NCBI GenBank assembly: GCA_049516635.1
Contig: JBEKSX010000063.1
Coordinates: 1 to 23,856 of the forward strand
Reading direction: 5' to 3'
Length of the DNA stretch: 23,856 nt
Source: JBEKSX01 sp049516635
Lineage (GTDB): Bacteria > Bacteroidota > Ignavibacteria > Tepidaquicellales > OLB5
The notes under the pieces were generated by a model that was not told the origin of the DNA, ran no database searches, and saw only the letters and a list, made by a program, of their open reading frames with translations. Every line of letters begins with the position of its first letter. Position 1 is the stretch's first letter. A program made the position numbers and the translations under genes. Positions 1 through 7,783 of this stretch are shown here, one piece after another.

Positions 1-2
1 GA

Positions 3-1262
3 ACGTACGGTTTGATAAATACACGTTTTTGGAAATCAAGAGTATGCCATACTAATTTAATTAAGTATGGCACAAACGCTGCTGCAAGAACCCATGGTAT
101 CTGGGCAGCAAGCGGAAATGGCAAAGTATGGGCGGTAGGAAGCTATGGGATGGGAGCAAATCCTTATGCAGGCAATGACCAGATAATGTACTCGCCTGAT
201 GGTGGAACAACCTGGAGCATTCAGCCTACAGAGACTTCAGCATATCAGGCCTCTCTGTACAGTATTTCAATGATTAATACAAGTACCGGCTATGCAGCAG
301 GCAGTACGGGTATAATTCTGAAAACGACAAATGGGGGCAATAACTGGAGAACTTTAACTTCTCCCACATCAAACGACCTGAATAAAATTGATTTTATAAA
401 TTCCTCTACGGGCTGGGTATTTGGTATATCAGGAACAATCTATAAAACTACAAATGGCGGGGGTAACTGGCTTCAGGAGACAGCAACAGGTGTTTCGGGT
501 ACCATTTCCGGTGCCTATATGGTCGACGCGAATACCGGATGGCTTATTGGTCCGGGTGGGATAATAAGCAAAACCACTGACAGCGGGTATAACTGGTCAC
601 CTCAAACTGCAAATGCCGGCACTCATACCCTGTATTCTATTAAAATGTTAAACGCGAACACCGGTTATTTGTGCGGTTATACTGTGGTAAGAAAAACAAT
701 AAACGGAGGTAATACCTGGGATAGTGTCTTAACACCATCTGCCATTTCAACATACTTTTCTCTGGATTTTATTGATGTGAATAATGGCATAATTGCCGGT
801 TATGGAGGACAGATAACGAGAACAACAGATGGCGGTCAAAGCTGGACTGTTTATTATATCGGTACAGATAATGCTATCTATGCAACATATATGACATCCC
901 CAGACACTATATTCGCTGCAGGTGATGAAGCATCAATATATAAATTTCCAATGGGAATGACTAAAGTACTGGAATGGAATAATCAGGTTCCGACAAAATA
1001 CGTACTTTATCAAAATTATCCCAATCCCTTCAACCCGTCAACTACGATCAGGTTCTCATTGCCTAAATCCGGAAATATTTCTTTAAGGGTTTATGATATT
1101 ACGGGCAGGGAGGTAAAAACACTTCTGAATAATGAGCAACTGAACAGGGGTACAATTAATCTGACTTTTGATGGAAGTAACCTCGCATCCGGGGTTTATT
1201 TTTACTCGTTATCGGTTGACGGAAACATGATCGGTTCCAAAAAGATGGTGCTATTGAAGTAA
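3..1262 (+). CDS. YCF48/BNR-like beta-propeller protein with T9SS sorting domain, 5' partial
   Basis: Probably a secreted or surface protein exported by the type IX system; its ligand or activity cannot be told. The frame is open to the left edge. The first possible start (TTG at 12) gives no signal peptide, so the true N-terminus lies outside the window. Counting from that TTG, Asp-box-like motifs (S/T-x-D/N-G-G-x-x-W) recur near residues 61-68, 105-112, 145-153, 188-195, 229-236 and 271-278, with a weaker seventh strand near 307. This is the spacing of a YCF48/BNR-type propeller of about seven blades. Residues 330-416 are a T9SS type A sorting domain: QNYPNPFNPSTTI, VYDITGREV, SGVYFYSL and a Lys-rich end. 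YCF48 itself is a photosystem assembly factor, but these repeats are common in secreted Bacteroidota proteins, so no photosynthetic role is implied. Domain call is firm; function unknown. Confidence 0.85.
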   Translation, partial: TYGLINTRFWKSRVCHTNLIKYGTNAAARTHGIWAASGNGKVWAVGSYGMGANPYAGNDQIMYSPDGGTTWSIQPTETSAYQASLYSISMINTSTGYAAGSTGIILKTTNGGNNWRTLTSPTSNDLNKIDFINSSTGWVFGISGTIYKTTNGGGNWLQETATGVSGTISGAYMVDANTGWLIGPGGIISKTTDSGYNWSPQTANAGTHTLYSIKMLNANTGYLCGYTVVRKTINGGNTWDSVLTPSAISTYFSLDFIDVNNGIIAGYGGQITRTTDGGQSWTVYYIGTDNAIYATYMTSPDTIFAAGDEASIYKFPMGMTKVLEWNNQVPTKYVLYQNYPNPFNPSTTIRFSLPKSGNISLRVYDITGREVKTLLNNEQLNRGTINLTFDGSNLASGVYFYSLSVDGNMIGSKKMVLLK

Positions 1263-1366
1263 AGAGAGAAGTACAATATAAGTAATAGTGGTTTGCTCAG
1301 GATTACGTTTCGGAATGGAGTAACATAGATGCAGTTCAGTTGGTGTAGAATAAATAATAAATATTA

Positions 1367-1400
1367 CCTCACAGAGTCCCCTGCGGGAGACTCTGTGAGG
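1367..1400. repeat. Perfect 12-bp-stem hairpin in a 257-bp spacer
   Basis: The arms CCTCACAGAGTC and GACTCTGTGAGG are exact reverse complements. The 10-nt centre can add three more pairs (CCC/GGG around TGC) with one bulged A. No T-run follows on the plus strand, so it is a poor rho-independent terminator for the upstream propeller gene. It may be a REP-like element or a stem that protects the mRNA 3' end. The rest of the spacer (1263-1519) holds a small 6-bp stem at 1442-1457 (TTCGAT/ATCGAA) and no convincing gene. Confidence 0.65.
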
Positions 1401-1519
1401 ACTAAAGAATGTTGAGCGGCATAATGGGTGTAAGAGAGCTATTCGATGTTAATCGAAGCGAAATTGATTTCAGAACCTAATTGGTAAATATTATTTACTA
1501 TAGTTATAGAGGCAAAGAT

Positions 1520-2608
1520 ATGTTAACTTATATTTGTTTTAAAAAATTTATATCTAAGTTTTTCAGGAATTTAATTATTTCTAAAATACTAATAGTTATA
1601 CTTTTTACTGCAAATTCATCGCTTGCAATTGATTCTATTAAGACTCATGCAACGGATTCAAATAAGGTTCGTATGCTCGACTCATCAGAAATTCTTATAA
1701 CAAATACAGTCGAATCCCGTTCTCCGCATACGTTTCAATTGACTGATACAATTAAGCCTCACAATTTAGATACCATAAAGCTTACGAAATCTGACTCTAC
1801 CGTTCCAAAAATTAATCTGCATTTAAACAAGCCCCATAAGAATTCAATAGGTGACGATTTAGTTAGTGATTTCATGATTTTCTTTAAAGACTGGGGAGGG
1901 TACCTCACGTATCCGTTCAGAATGAACGGTACGGATTGGCTTATAGGGGGCGCAGCAATAGGAGGAACAGTGCTTTCATCACTTGCAGATAGAAGAGTTC
2001 ACAGATTCCTCGGTGATCAGGATATCGCTAATTCAAAATACAATTTTTTTAATTTAGCAGCATATTATGGATATATCTATTACCAGGCTGCATTCGCAGG
2101 AGGATTATATTTAACCGGCCTGTTCACACGCAGTGATGGGGTAAGAGAGACCGCAAGACTCTTGATGCAATCATTCACATACTCAGGTACAATTACTATC
2201 GGGTTGAGAATACTTTTTAGCAGAGAGCGCCCTTACATTACTGATAACCCGTATAAGTTTCATTGGTTTACAATAAAAAGCCTCGATACACAATCTTTCC
2301 CATCGGGGCACACAGCTGTTGCTTTTGCAGCCTCAACCATACTCGCTGAAAGAATCGGTACATGGTGGTCAAGAGTCATCTTTTATGGTGCAGCAGGCCT
2401 GGTCGGATTTTCAAAGATCCGCAGTAATCAGCATTGGTTGTCTGACGTAGTTTTCGGCGGAATACTTGGATTCAGTTCAAGCTGGTTTGTTTTGAACCGT
2501 GAAGAGGACAGAACAAATAAGAAGAAAAAAAGAGAAGAAAAAAAGGGAGGCGGATTTTCTTTTTACCCGTCGTTTAATGGGTTCAGCATTGTATATAATT
2601 TCAAGTAA
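1520..2608 (+). CDS. Exported PAP2-family phosphatase
   Basis: A phosphatase of the PAP2 (type 2 phosphatidic acid phosphatase) superfamily, whose bacterial members dephosphorylate lipid phosphates such as undecaprenyl pyrophosphate, phosphatidic acid or PGP; the substrate here is unknown. The ATG at 1520 (362 aa) is preferred over an in-frame TTG at 1481: AGAGG lies upstream, and a clear signal peptide follows (basic start, hydrophobic stretch, cleavage near SSLA). After it comes a polar Ser/Thr/Asp-rich segment of about 80 residues, then the catalytic domain. All three PAP2 motifs are visible: R-x6-RP ending at residues 237-238, PSGH at 261-264, and SK-x5-H-x3-D at 298-309. The last has Lys where Arg is usual. 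The C-terminus is a Lys/Glu-rich stretch followed by an aromatic strand ending in Phe-Lys. It appears to be transcribed alone. Confidence 0.88.
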   Translation: MLTYICFKKFISKFFRNLIISKILIVILFTANSSLAIDSIKTHATDSNKVRMLDSSEILITNTVESRSPHTFQLTDTIKPHNLDTIKLTKSDSTVPKINLHLNKPHKNSIGDDLVSDFMIFFKDWGGYLTYPFRMNGTDWLIGGAAIGGTVLSSLADRRVHRFLGDQDIANSKYNFFNLAAYYGYIYYQAAFAGGLYLTGLFTRSDGVRETARLLMQSFTYSGTITIGLRILFSRERPYITDNPYKFHWFTIKSLDTQSFPSGHTAVAFAASTILAERIGTWWSRVIFYGAAGLVGFSKIRSNQHWLSDVVFGGILGFSSSWFVLNREEDRTNKKKKREEKKGGGFSFYPSFNGFSIVYNFK

Positions 2609-2609
2609 A

Positions 2610-2627
2610 ACGTTTTTTTATAAACGT
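2610..2627. terminator. Weak AT-rich hairpin between convergent genes
   Basis: ACGTTT and AAACGT form a 6-bp stem around a T-rich loop, two bases after the phosphatase stop codon and before the end of the oppositely oriented SDR gene. The position suits a shared terminator, but the stem is short and no clean T-tract follows on either strand. Confidence 0.3.
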
Positions 2628-2699
2628 AAAATATTTATGTCACTGTATTGTCACCAGATTTATCGTAACTGATTGATATATAAATATATTGTATGCTAT

Positions 2700-3425
2700 T
2701 TATGGATTTGTTCCCCAAATTTCGATGTCCTTCAGCATTGCCCTTTGCGGCAACTTGATTGCAAGTATAATGGAATCGGCTACATCTTCAGCACGCATGT
2801 AAACACCTTTGCCGATTTGTTTCAGACCTGATTCTTCCTTAACCTTCGTATCCACCATAGACGGATAGATCAATACTACTCTTATATTTTGCTGTCTCAC
2901 TTCTTTGAATAAACTTTCGGAAAATCCCGTAAGCGCAAATTTGGAAGCGGAGTATGCGGATGCGCCTGCATCTCCTCTTCTTCCCGCTGTAGATGCTATG
3001 TTGATAATAGTCCCGCCTGTTGTATCAGCCAGTTTCTCCATATGAGGAAGGACTTCTTTGCACATCATGAACGCACCGAATACATTAACCTCAAACACTT
3101 TTTTCCATTTATTTACATCAAAGTCCTTAACGCTATCGTGCCCGAATGCTGCAGCGTTGTTCACGAGATAATGAATATTACCGAACTTTTTTACTGTTTC
3201 ATTTACTGTCCGTTTGACATCATCATAGACCGATACATCGGCTTTGACCGCTAAAATATTTTTACTAAGTTGTTTTAATTCTTTCTCAGTGCTGTTCAGT
3301 TCACTCTCATTTCTCGCAGTTATGACCACATTCGCTTTTTCTTTTGCTAGACGGAGAGCTAGGACCCTGCCGATTCCTTTTGAACCTCCGGTAATGATGA
3401 CTGTTTTATTTTCTAATGTTTGCAT
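2700..3425 (-). CDS. Short-chain dehydrogenase/reductase (SDR)
   Basis: A classical SDR, an NAD(P)-dependent cytoplasmic oxidoreductase; the substrate cannot be inferred. The start at the ATG at 3425 (241 aa) puts the first beta strand at residues 7-11, as is usual. A longer TTG-initiated reading from 3470 adds 15 residues with no family character. Motifs: cofactor-binding TGGSKGIG at 12-19, NNAA at 89-92, catalytic Ser145 in INIAS, and YSASK with Tyr158 and Lys162. The C-terminal end (ADSIILAI ... IEIWGTNP) is typical of the ketoreductase-like SDR group. It is transcribed towards the PAP2 gene and separated from the transketolase gene upstream by the REP-like cluster, so it is probably a single-gene unit. 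No Shine-Dalgarno is visible. Confidence 0.88.
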   Translation of the reverse strand: MQTLENKTVIITGGSKGIGRVLALRLAKEKANVVITARNESELNSTEKELKQLSKNILAVKADVSVYDDVKRTVNETVKKFGNIHYLVNNAAAFGHDSVKDFDVNKWKKVFEVNVFGAFMMCKEVLPHMEKLADTTGGTIINIASTAGRRGDAGASAYSASKFALTGFSESLFKEVRQQNIRVVLIYPSMVDTKVKEESGLKQIGKGVYMRAEDVADSIILAIKLPQRAMLKDIEIWGTNP

Positions 3426-3523
3426 GGTTTTACAGATTATTGTTTTATGAATAATTATTTCATGTAACAAGAAATTTGTTTACAGGATTCCCTACCAGAA
3501 ATCGACAAGAGGTAAGCCCAACT

Positions 3524-3585
3524 TTGAACAAGGGAGCTTGCTCCCTTGTCATAATATACACAAGGGGGCAAGCCCCCTTGTTCAA
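3524..3585. repeat. Paired REP-like hairpins inside a larger palindrome
   Basis: Two perfect 10-bp stems sit 10 nt apart. The first is at 3528-3549 (ACAAGGGAGC, TT loop, GCTCCCTTGT). The second is at 3560-3581 (ACAAGGGGGC, AA loop, GCCCCCTTGT). They differ by an A-T to G-C swap that keeps pairing, and by the loop, which reads as the reverse complement. The outer flanks TTGAACAAGGG and CCCTTGTTCAA also match, so the unit can fold as two small hairpins or one long stem. It lies between the ends of the transketolase and SDR transcription units. The 186-bp spacer 3471-3656 holds this, the next element and no gene. Confidence 0.75.
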
Positions 3586-3604
3586 TAGGATTTGGGTTAA
3601 TCAG

Positions 3605-3647
3605 ATTCCCGCCCGAGATTATCCCGCACTTCATGCGGGGCAGGAAT
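3605..3647. repeat. REP-like imperfect palindrome
   Basis: The arms ATTCCCGCCC and GGGCAGGAAT pair with one mismatch; an inner stem CGCA/TGCG closes a CTTCA loop. It lies 9 bp beyond the transketolase stop codon, where it would form in the 3' end of that transcript. A degenerate relative lies at 14793-14828, which suggests a dispersed family. Confidence 0.6.
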
Positions 3648-3656
3648 GATATTTAT

Positions 3657-6053
3657 TTACCTCTTCTTAACCTGGTAGTCTATATAGGATCTTACTTCCT
3701 TGAACATGCTGTCCGCATCAAGTCCCGCCTGGAGAAGAACGCTTTCGGCGGCACCGCTTCCAAGGTAGTAACCTTTCTTGAAGGGATGCAGAATCCTCTG
3801 CCTTCCTTCGGAGCTTGTTATCCACCTGTACATCGTGGGTATAGTGAATCCAGTTATTCCGAGAGCTTCATTCCTGATTCTGTAAGGGAAGATAGAATCC
3901 CTCTCGCTATCGGGCAGCATACCGAAAAGCTCAGCACTGGATATATAAAAGATATTCAGGTTATAGCCTTCCTTATCCAGAAGCGGAAGTACTTTGGTTA
4001 TAAATTCTATAGTAACGCCGCTTTCCTGCAGGATTATCGAACCGTCGAGCTTCGATTTCAGATCGGCTTTACGAAGTGCATACACACCCTTTACAGCATC
4101 AACCGCGGGTGCGATCTTATACATATTCCTGTCAATGATTATCTCATTAGGTCTTGTAACGAACGGCGATAAAATTGCAGGACGCTTTTTCAACCCGGCA
4201 ATAAGAAGGTTCCATATTTCACCGGGTTCCCATGGAGTTAAAGTGATGAGCACGCCCTCGGGGAAATTCTGCTGGATCAGCTGGAGGCACTGGGGATCCG
4301 CGTGTGTGGGACCGTCTTCGCCTGTCTTTAACCCGGCGTGTGCGTTAATTAGGATCCAGGTATTATAATGACCACCGTAATGCATCACTTTGTTCTGCTC
4401 TCCAATGCCGTGCAGTCTTGCAGCGGTATGTTCCATTGCAGAAATAAATGCGCCGTAGGACGAACTCACGCCAATATGTTTTCCGAAAGCGGATAGCCCT
4501 GCCATCATTCCGCCGATAGCATCTTCGCATATTCCGCCTATAGAGAGTATTCTGGATTCGGGATTATCAACCGAGTCAAAATATCCCTGCTTGAAATTTT
4601 CTCCAATCAGATTAACACTCGTAGAGCCAAGCAGGTCAGCCGCAACACCGAGGATTGCCCCGTTGGTGAGCTTGTTAATATATCCTAATGACGAACCTAG
4701 TACAGCACGCAGAGTTGTTGTCTGACCGGGAACGATATTGAGCTCTTTTGGGGTCACCGTTTCCGAGACATTATCGTCTTTATATAATAGTTCGAGAACG
4801 GGTGCATTAGTCCGTGGTTTTCTGTTCAATTCAGCCAGCCTCTGTTTTGAACTCAATATCCGTTCGGAGAAGAAGGAAAACGACTTGTCGGATTCAATCA
4901 CATTTCTGAACGTCATTAATGTATCATAGAAATTTTGTTCAACATTAACGGCCGTATTTTCTTTTGTGAAACGCGGTATCTGCACGCCGAACGCATCTTC
5001 GAATTCCTTGCATGCATTATAAAATCCTTCGGAGCAGAACTTGTGTCCCGCACCATGCGAGGATTTACCCTCAATGCCGTACTTCCATCCCTTAATTGTC
5101 CTGTATATAATAGCGGTAGGCATCCTATTATCAAGACCTTCAGCAAAAAATTGAGCCGCAGCAATCTTGTCAAAATCCTTTCCGTCATCCACATATATCA
5201 CATTGAAGTCATGGAGGTAGCAAAGCTCCGCCGGGTTCCACTGGACATAGTCGCCCTTCACTTCACCTTCACGGCAGACGTGGTTGCTGTCAATAGATGC
5301 CTGGTTAAAATCGACGTGCAGAAATACATTGTACAATCTCATGGCAGAAGCAGCAGCTAGTGCTTCAGCAACTCTTCCCGGGGTCATTCCGCCCTCACCT
5401 TCCACAACATGGAATTTCGGGGCTTTATCACCGTAGAAATCGAGAGCTCCTAGAGCAAGTCCGAACGCCGAGGGATCACCCACACCGCTTGCACCGGTAG
5501 CAGTTTTGATGAACGGAATTGCGGGGGTCGGATGGCCATCGAGAGCTTTTGACTTAAACTTTGTGAATATAGGCAATGTGTTGGTCGGATTCTTCCTGAA
5601 GCCAAGCAGGTCTTCAAAACGCATTTGAAGCTCTCCCCCGGGTAATAATTCGGGGTTAAAAACTCTCACCAGTTCATTTCGGAGAGCCCACATCGTATAT
5701 AGACCGAGGGCTTTATGTCCCGCGGCCGCGGCATATACTATCATATCAGCGCTGTCGGAGTGCGGATCTGAAATATTATATTCCGCAATATTATATACAA
5801 GTGATTCGACAAATCTTCCGGATGATATCGAACCGCCCGGGTGTCCGCTTGTGGGAACATAATTATACATTACTGCACACATTGTGCGGTAGATTAAATC
5901 AAGCTTTTCGAAAAGTGCTTTTTCCTTTTCGCTCAAAGGTGAACCGCTTTTTAATATATCGTTAACGTCATAATATTTTCCTCTGCGGTGGTCAAAACCC
6001 AGAGTTCTCGGTTTCACATCCGTATAGTTCAGCTCGGTTAATGTAGTTTGCAT
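3657..6053 (-). CDS. Divergent full-length transketolase (798 aa)
   Basis: A thiamine-diphosphate enzyme of the transketolase family, expected to move two-carbon units between ketose and aldose phosphates in the cytoplasm. All three transketolase regions are in one chain: the ThDP domain with SGHPGG (69-74), AGHK (111-114), DGHP (172-175) and SSHG (331-334); the Pyr domain with catalytic-type Glu510 in GICEDAIGG and GEDGPTH at 578-584; and a C-terminal domain from about residue 650. It is some 100 residues longer than usual transketolases, with extra sequence around 125-170 and 340-440. The GDGxxxEG motif is altered: GEGGMTPG at 219-226 has Glu for Asp and Pro at the usual Glu. Asn250 (DFNQASID) still matches the ThDP/Mg Asn. 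The start is an ATG without a clear Shine-Dalgarno. It follows the split transketolase gene by 151 bp on the same strand. Family is sure; substrate range is not. Confidence 0.85.
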   Translation of the reverse strand: MQTTLTELNYTDVKPRTLGFDHRRGKYYDVNDILKSGSPLSEKEKALFEKLDLIYRTMCAVMYNYVPTSGHPGGSISSGRFVESLVYNIAEYNISDPHSDSADMIVYAAAAGHKALGLYTMWALRNELVRVFNPELLPGGELQMRFEDLLGFRKNPTNTLPIFTKFKSKALDGHPTPAIPFIKTATGASGVGDPSAFGLALGALDFYGDKAPKFHVVEGEGGMTPGRVAEALAAASAMRLYNVFLHVDFNQASIDSNHVCREGEVKGDYVQWNPAELCYLHDFNVIYVDDGKDFDKIAAAQFFAEGLDNRMPTAIIYRTIKGWKYGIEGKSSHGAGHKFCSEGFYNACKEFEDAFGVQIPRFTKENTAVNVEQNFYDTLMTFRNVIESDKSFSFFSERILSSKQRLAELNRKPRTNAPVLELLYKDDNVSETVTPKELNIVPGQTTTLRAVLGSSLGYINKLTNGAILGVAADLLGSTSVNLIGENFKQGYFDSVDNPESRILSIGGICEDAIGGMMAGLSAFGKHIGVSSSYGAFISAMEHTAARLHGIGEQNKVMHYGGHYNTWILINAHAGLKTGEDGPTHADPQCLQLIQQNFPEGVLITLTPWEPGEIWNLLIAGLKKRPAILSPFVTRPNEIIIDRNMYKIAPAVDAVKGVYALRKADLKSKLDGSIILQESGVTIEFITKVLPLLDKEGYNLNIFYISSAELFGMLPDSERDSIFPYRIRNEALGITGFTIPTMYRWITSSEGRQRILHPFKKGYYLGSGAAESVLLQAGLDADSMFKEVRSYIDYQVKKR

Positions 6054-6204
6054 TAAAGTAAATGGTAAAGTTGATAAAACTGTATTAAAATTGTAAATAA
6101 TAGGGTTGGGTGGCGTAATTATTTTATAAAAAAAAATTTATTAATTATCTCAACTTGCCCAGTCCTTAGTCCACTCCATGCTAAAGACTGTGTGTTATGA
6201 AGAT

Positions 6205-7101
6205 TTAACTTTTCTTATCCCCGAAGTAATCCACAAAATCTCCGAACCTTGTCGGAGCAAGCTCGCTCAATGCTATTTTCCCCTGCTCATCATTCGGCGG
6301 GACACCGTGCCATTTGTAGTTATCCTCCATGAAGGATACCCCCTTGCCCATTAATGTATGTGCCAGTATCACGGATGGTGTACCCCTGACCTCTTTTGCC
6401 TTATCGATGCCGGATATTATCTCACTCATATCATTTCCGTTTATATCGAACACTTCGAAATTGAATGAACGCCACTTATCCGTCAGCGGTTCAAGATTCA
6501 TTACCTTAGATGTCCTGTTATCAATCTGTGCATCATTCCTATCGACGATAACCGTCAGGTTATCGACCTTATGATGCTGCGCCGTCATTACTGCTTCCCA
6601 TATCTGTCCTTCATCCAGCTCACCGTCACCGCATATACAAAATACATGATTCGGTTTTTTATCCAGACGCAAACCCAATGCTGTTCCTACGGCTATTGAA
6701 AGACCCTGTCCCAGAGCACCTGACGCTATTTCAACTCCCGGAAGCCCGTGCGTCTTTAACGGGGCAGGATGACCCTGCAGGCGTCCGTTGATCTTACGAA
6801 GAGTTTTCAATTCTTCAAGAGAGAAATAACCTCTGCGCGCCAGAGCTGCATACCAGACAGGGGCAATGTGTCCAATGGAGATGAAAAGATAGTCTCTTTT
6901 CTCATTATAGGGATCCTCGGGAAAAATATTAAGCTTATTAAAATATAAAGCGGTCATCACATCAGCCATACCAAGCGGTCCTCCTGAGTGTCCCGATTTA
7001 GAGATAAGGAGCATATTAATAATATCTCTCCGTATCTGCCGTGCCATTTCGTTAAGATCCGGTATATCAGTAAAAACAGGACTTTTTTCCTTTGAATACA
7101 C
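6205..7101 (-). CDS. Transketolase, N-terminal (ThDP-binding) subunit
   Basis: The N-terminal half of a split transketolase, the kind found in archaea and many bacteria, where a separate C-terminal subunit of about 310 residues supplies the Pyr and C domains. At 298 aa it has the normal length for that family and is not a truncation. It carries GHSGG (37-41), GH78, GHP (110-112), a canonical GDGELDEG (158-165), Asn189 in DRND, and KWHGVPP. The GTG at 7101 is used because the conserved helix begins near residue 15 and no ATG precedes it. It starts 13 bp after plsY, so the two are probably co-transcribed. No C-terminal partner gene is next to it; the following gene is a complete transketolase. 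Confidence 0.9.
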   Translation of the reverse strand: MYSKEKSPVFTDIPDLNEMARQIRRDIINMLLISKSGHSGGPLGMADVMTALYFNKLNIFPEDPYNEKRDYLFISIGHIAPVWYAALARRGYFSLEELKTLRKINGRLQGHPAPLKTHGLPGVEIASGALGQGLSIAVGTALGLRLDKKPNHVFCICGDGELDEGQIWEAVMTAQHHKVDNLTVIVDRNDAQIDNRTSKVMNLEPLTDKWRSFNFEVFDINGNDMSEIISGIDKAKEVRGTPSVILAHTLMGKGVSFMEDNYKWHGVPPNDEQGKIALSELAPTRFGDFVDYFGDKKS

Positions 7102-7114
7102 GATATATTATCTA

Positions 7115-7759
7115 TTAATTAATACTCTTAGCCTCCGTAGGCATTAATTTCAAAATTACCATCCAGTGCTTGGACAAAATAAATACAGCGATCAGCAGTG
7201 TATAAAGTATAAAATATCCGTAATAGTTCGCACTCAAAGAAGGATAAGTAAAAGAAACATAAAACTTGTTTATTACCAGGGCAATAAACGGCAGTAAGAT
7301 CGTTGCACAGAAGTTTGAAAAGAGCACGCCTCTTTTAAGCAGAATAAAGATTCCCCAGACCAGGCACCATGTAATTAGTAGCGGGTAATTAACCACAGCG
7401 AAAATACCCGCTGCGGTAGCAAGTCCCCTGCCACCTTTAAATTTAAGCCAAATAGAGTAATTATGACCGATCACAATAAAAAGACTGGAGATGTAAAGAG
7501 TAAATACATTTAAATGCATATAATGAGCCATATAGAAAACAGGAAGAAATCCTTTCAAAAAATCAAGAACCAGAACAATTAATGTTAGCTTTTTAGAATG
7601 TGATACTTTAAAGGTATTGACGGTTCCGACATTACCCGAACCTTCCTTCGTGATATCTTTCCCGCATCTTGTTCTTACCGCGAGATATCCTATGGGAATG
7701 GAACCGATCAGGTAACAAACAATAACACTAAGAATTAAATTGAAATCGAAAGAAAACAA
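7115..7759 (-). CDS. plsY: Acyl-phosphate:glycerol-3-phosphate acyltransferase PlsY
   Basis: An integral membrane enzyme that moves an acyl group from acyl phosphate to the sn-1 position of glycerol 3-phosphate, making lysophosphatidic acid, the first committed step of phospholipid synthesis in most bacteria. At 214 aa it has the usual size and several hydrophobic segments. Family motifs are in order: GSIPIGY at 19-25, SGNVGTVN at 41-48 (usually SGNxGATN), DFLKG at 66-70, and GHNYSIWLKFKGGRGLAT at 98-115. The TTG at 7759 is the only sensible start, because an in-frame stop lies 6 nt upstream. It is 24 bp downstream of pheS and 13 bp upstream of the split transketolase gene, in one gene run. 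Its partner plsX is not in the window. Confidence 0.92.
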   Translation of the reverse strand: MFSFDFNLILSVIVCYLIGSIPIGYLAVRTRCGKDITKEGSGNVGTVNTFKVSHSKKLTLIVLVLDFLKGFLPVFYMAHYMHLNVFTLYISSLFIVIGHNYSIWLKFKGGRGLATAAGIFAVVNYPLLITWCLVWGIFILLKRGVLFSNFCATILLPFIALVINKFYVSFTYPSLSANYYGYFILYTLLIAVFILSKHWMVILKLMPTEAKSIN

Positions 7760-7783
7760 ATTTATTTAATATTTAAAATCTGA

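Noticed and set aside
12..1262. Complete propeller gene starting at TTG 12
   Set aside because: No signal peptide or ribosome site is present although the protein has a T9SS tail, so the start must be upstream of the window.
3524..3647. CRISPR array
   Set aside because: There are only a few palindromes of two types with 10-25 nt between them, no regular spacers, and no cas gene in the window.
3633..5360. Plus-strand reading frames of up to 179 codons opposite the long transketolase
   Set aside because: They are antisense to a clearly conserved gene, and their products show no domain, signal or ribosome site.
3657..6053. Phosphoketolase, suggested by the length of about 800 aa
   Set aside because: GEDGPTH, SGHPGG and the C-terminal region follow transketolase; the phosphoketolase GDGEAETG and its other motifs are not seen.
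6160..6190. Terminator after the split transketolase gene (GTCcTTAG/CTAAaGAC stem)
   Set aside because: The stem has a mismatch and a long loop, and the T-run is about 30 bp further on, so it is too weak to call.
6205..7101. Truncated transketolase pseudogene
   Set aside because: The length and the intact ThDP motif match the known split N-subunit family; there is no frameshift or degraded C-terminal half after it.
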